Positions 62,725 to 64,000 of a stretch of DNA of 64,000 nucleotides are shown piece by piece. The translations under genes and the position numbers were made by a program. The notes beneath the pieces were generated by a model that saw nothing but the letters and a program-made list of their open reading frames with translations, was not told the DNA's origin and made no database searches. Source of the DNA: Fulverythrobacter ferritrahens (GTDB taxonomy: Bacteria; Pseudomonadota; Alphaproteobacteria; Sphingomonadales; Sphingomonadaceae); NCBI RefSeq assembly GCF_020539485.1, contig NZ_JACDXU010000001.1, positions 62,001-126,000 on the forward strand. Reading direction: 5' to 3'. Position 1 is the first letter of the stretch, and every line of letters starts with the position of its first letter.

Positions 62725-64000
62725 TTAGTCCAGGCCGGTAGCCAATTTGATTTGCCGCCCGATCTCGTGAATTGCGGAGAGGGAAACTCCCTTTCCTGAA
62801 GCACTGACGCAGTCGCGCGCATGATCGCGCAACTCCTGGACAGCCTTTTCGCCTGATCGAGCGAGTTCAAGAATATCCTGAAGTTCGCGTGCTGGCTGTT
62901 CGGACAGCCAGGCAATTCGCAGCGGAAGCTTAGCCGGAATTTCATCGTCATCGAGAAAGGCGTCGATCAATTCTTCGACTGCAGGGAACCGCTCGGAGTT
63001 GCGCTCGATTGCTCGCGGCAACTCTGCCTTCCAGCTTGCAACCAATTCGAATGCCACGTTTGGAAGCAAATTCGACGACTGCGTGATTGCCTTGTCCAGT
63101 CGATCCAGATGGCTTTCGATTGAAGCCTTTCGCAGCAAGAAGTCGAGCGCTTCGGCGCGATCCTTGACCTGTTTGAACTCAACAGATGCGATCGTAGACC
63201 GGTTCTTGTTCCAGTAACCGGCCAACTCCTTGGCTTTGCGCATGTTCTCGGGCAGCCCGAGGTCGGCCTCAGGCGCTTCAACCATGAATCCGCTGTCCCT
63301 CAATTGGATGATCGCCGCCAGGGTTTCGCTTGAATCGATCAAGCCAGGCGATTCCGTCGAGATGAGTTGCCTCAAGTCGACTCGAATGCGCTCGTGCCAG
63401 TTCTTGGTAGCGTTCAACCAGTCGTTCCAGGGCTTGGAGCGCGCGCCAGGATCACTGACAGCTTCATCTTCATCACTGAGTATGTTGCGCAGTTGGTCGA
63501 TCGGCTCTGCCTTCGGATCGAGCACGCCTCGCAGCCATGCCCGAGCCTGGAGAACCTGCGTCATGGCGCCGACCGGAGACCAGATCTTACTGTCTTCCGT
63601 CAATGGCAGGCGGCGTTCGAGATAATCGACCGCGAGGGTTTCCAGGCGGCGCATCAGAATTGACAGGTTCCGAAGATGGAAAGCCCGATCCTCGGTACCA
63701 AGTGTATCCCGGTCGATATCGAGAGTGAGATAACTTTCAAGCCCGACACGAACCCACTCTTCTGGCGGAATTACCAGATAGTCGCGCGATCCGGACGTGC
63801 TGCCGTGGAGCTTGACCATCTCCTGTGTGATGATCTTGTCGAACAGGAAGGGAGCAACGCCGGTCGAACGCTTATCGAGACTATCGACGAGTAAGTGCAG
63901 CAAGCCATTCCATTGGCTCGCGTTCTCAAGTCCTTTGCCTTGCACCCATTTGGCGAGATCGAGCCGCATCTGCTCGCGCTTGTTGCGAGTGGGCCCGCGG
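62725..64000 (-). CDS. C-terminal part of a large hypothetical protein (runs off the window)
   Basis: At least 425 codons, open to the right edge; the visible Met at 63969 is internal because the frame continues upstream (GPTRNKREQMRLDL). The seen part is helical, with many Leu/Glu/Arg repeats and pieces such as LVIPPEEWVRVGLESYLTLD. The N-terminal domain, perhaps an ATPase, is not in the window. The pair with the 232-residue gene may be further Dpd or defence components (known Dpd clusters hold several large uncharacterised proteins), but I cannot assign it. Confidence 0.6.
   Translation of the reverse strand, partial: RGPTRNKREQMRLDLAKWVQGKGLENASQWNGLLHLLVDSLDKRSTGVAPFLFDKIITQEMVKLHGSTSGSRDYLVIPPEEWVRVGLESYLTLDIDRDTLGTEDRAFHLRNLSILMRRLETLAVDYLERRLPLTEDSKIWSPVGAMTQVLQARAWLRGVLDPKAEPIDQLRNILSDEDEAVSDPGARSKPWNDWLNATKNWHERIRVDLRQLISTESPGLIDSSETLAAIIQLRDSGFMVEAPEADLGLPENMRKAKELAGYWNKNRSTIASVEFKQVKDRAEALDFLLRKASIESHLDRLDKAITQSSNLLPNVAFELVASWKAELPRAIERNSERFPAVEELIDAFLDDDEIPAKLPLRIAWLSEQPARELQDILELARSGEKAVQELRDHARDCVSASGKGVSLSAIHEIGRQIKLATGLD

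Noticed and set aside
1-64000. CRISPR arrays, rRNA and tRNA genes
   Set aside because: No regularly spaced repeats with unique spacers and no cloverleaf or rRNA sequence was recognised on reading; a tRNA scan would be the decisive test.

Overview
The window looks like an accessory region of an alphaproteobacterium, most likely of the order Sphingomonadales. I infer this from the high GC content, the long runs of genes with ATGA overlaps, the family mix (DUF305, DUF411, DUF5676, DUF3703, DUF2231) beside copAB and czcCBA, and an F-type conjugation operon of the kind found in sphingomonads. No rRNA, tRNA or CRISPR array was recognised. Nothing was run against a database; family names come from reading the translations.

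Layout. (1) 1-1035: the N-terminal part of a KdpD-like sensor kinase, cut by the window edge. (2) About 1.5-16 kb: a copper/heavy-metal region. A leftward operon (9740 to 1511) encodes periplasmic Met/His-rich and DUF411/DUF2231 proteins, a DUF5676 membrane protein, a Cu-type P1B-ATPase, an APC permease, a methyltransferase, a K+-channel-like protein and a DUF305 protein. It diverges from a rightward operon holding a complete CnrY/CnrX/CnrH-type metal-sensing module followed by copA and copB. An IS3-family element (14316-15581) sits next to a gene remnant. (3) About 15.6-25.5 kb: a MerR regulator facing a CDF-like transporter across a textbook MerR operator-promoter, DUF3703, czcCBA, two further CDF exporters and a YnfA-family protein. 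(4) About 25.6-44.6 kb: two overlapping small regulators (AlpA type and an HTH-like protein) and a compact F-type type IV secretion operon (TraA-L-E-K-B-DsbC-V-C-orf-TrbI-S26 peptidase-W-U-TrbC-N-F-H-G). No relaxase, coupling protein or integrase lies in the window, so plasmid versus integrative element cannot be decided.

(5) About 44.6 kb to the end: the most interesting part. It is a genomic-defence-like locus for 7-deazaguanine DNA modification (Dpd type). It carries a YaaA/DUF6884-like protein (DpdC candidate), a TGT-like DpdA flanked by two different DGQHR-family DpdB-like proteins, and the preQ0 pathway genes queE, queD and queC. These are followed by a two-TM-segment protein with a TTG start, a HAD hydrolase, a RecB-like nuclease with an Fe-S-type cysteine motif, and a 2105-residue protein that joins a complete SF1 (Upf1/Dna2-like) helicase to a complete SF2 (DpdJ/DrmA-like) helicase. 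Two leftward genes of unknown function converge on it. At the left border, two 24-bp boxes exactly 40 bp apart read inward with TGTCGC, as the ends of TniA/TnsB-type transposons do, so the whole locus may be the cargo of such an element inserted beside the conjugation operon.

How the parts fit. The metal genes make a periplasm-to-outside efflux and sequestration system under at least two metal-responsive controls (ECF sigma and MerR). The conjugation operon would spread the region. The Dpd locus would mark host DNA with a 7-deazaguanine base and, by analogy with known Dpd clusters, use its helicase/nuclease proteins against unmarked DNA; that last step is inference.
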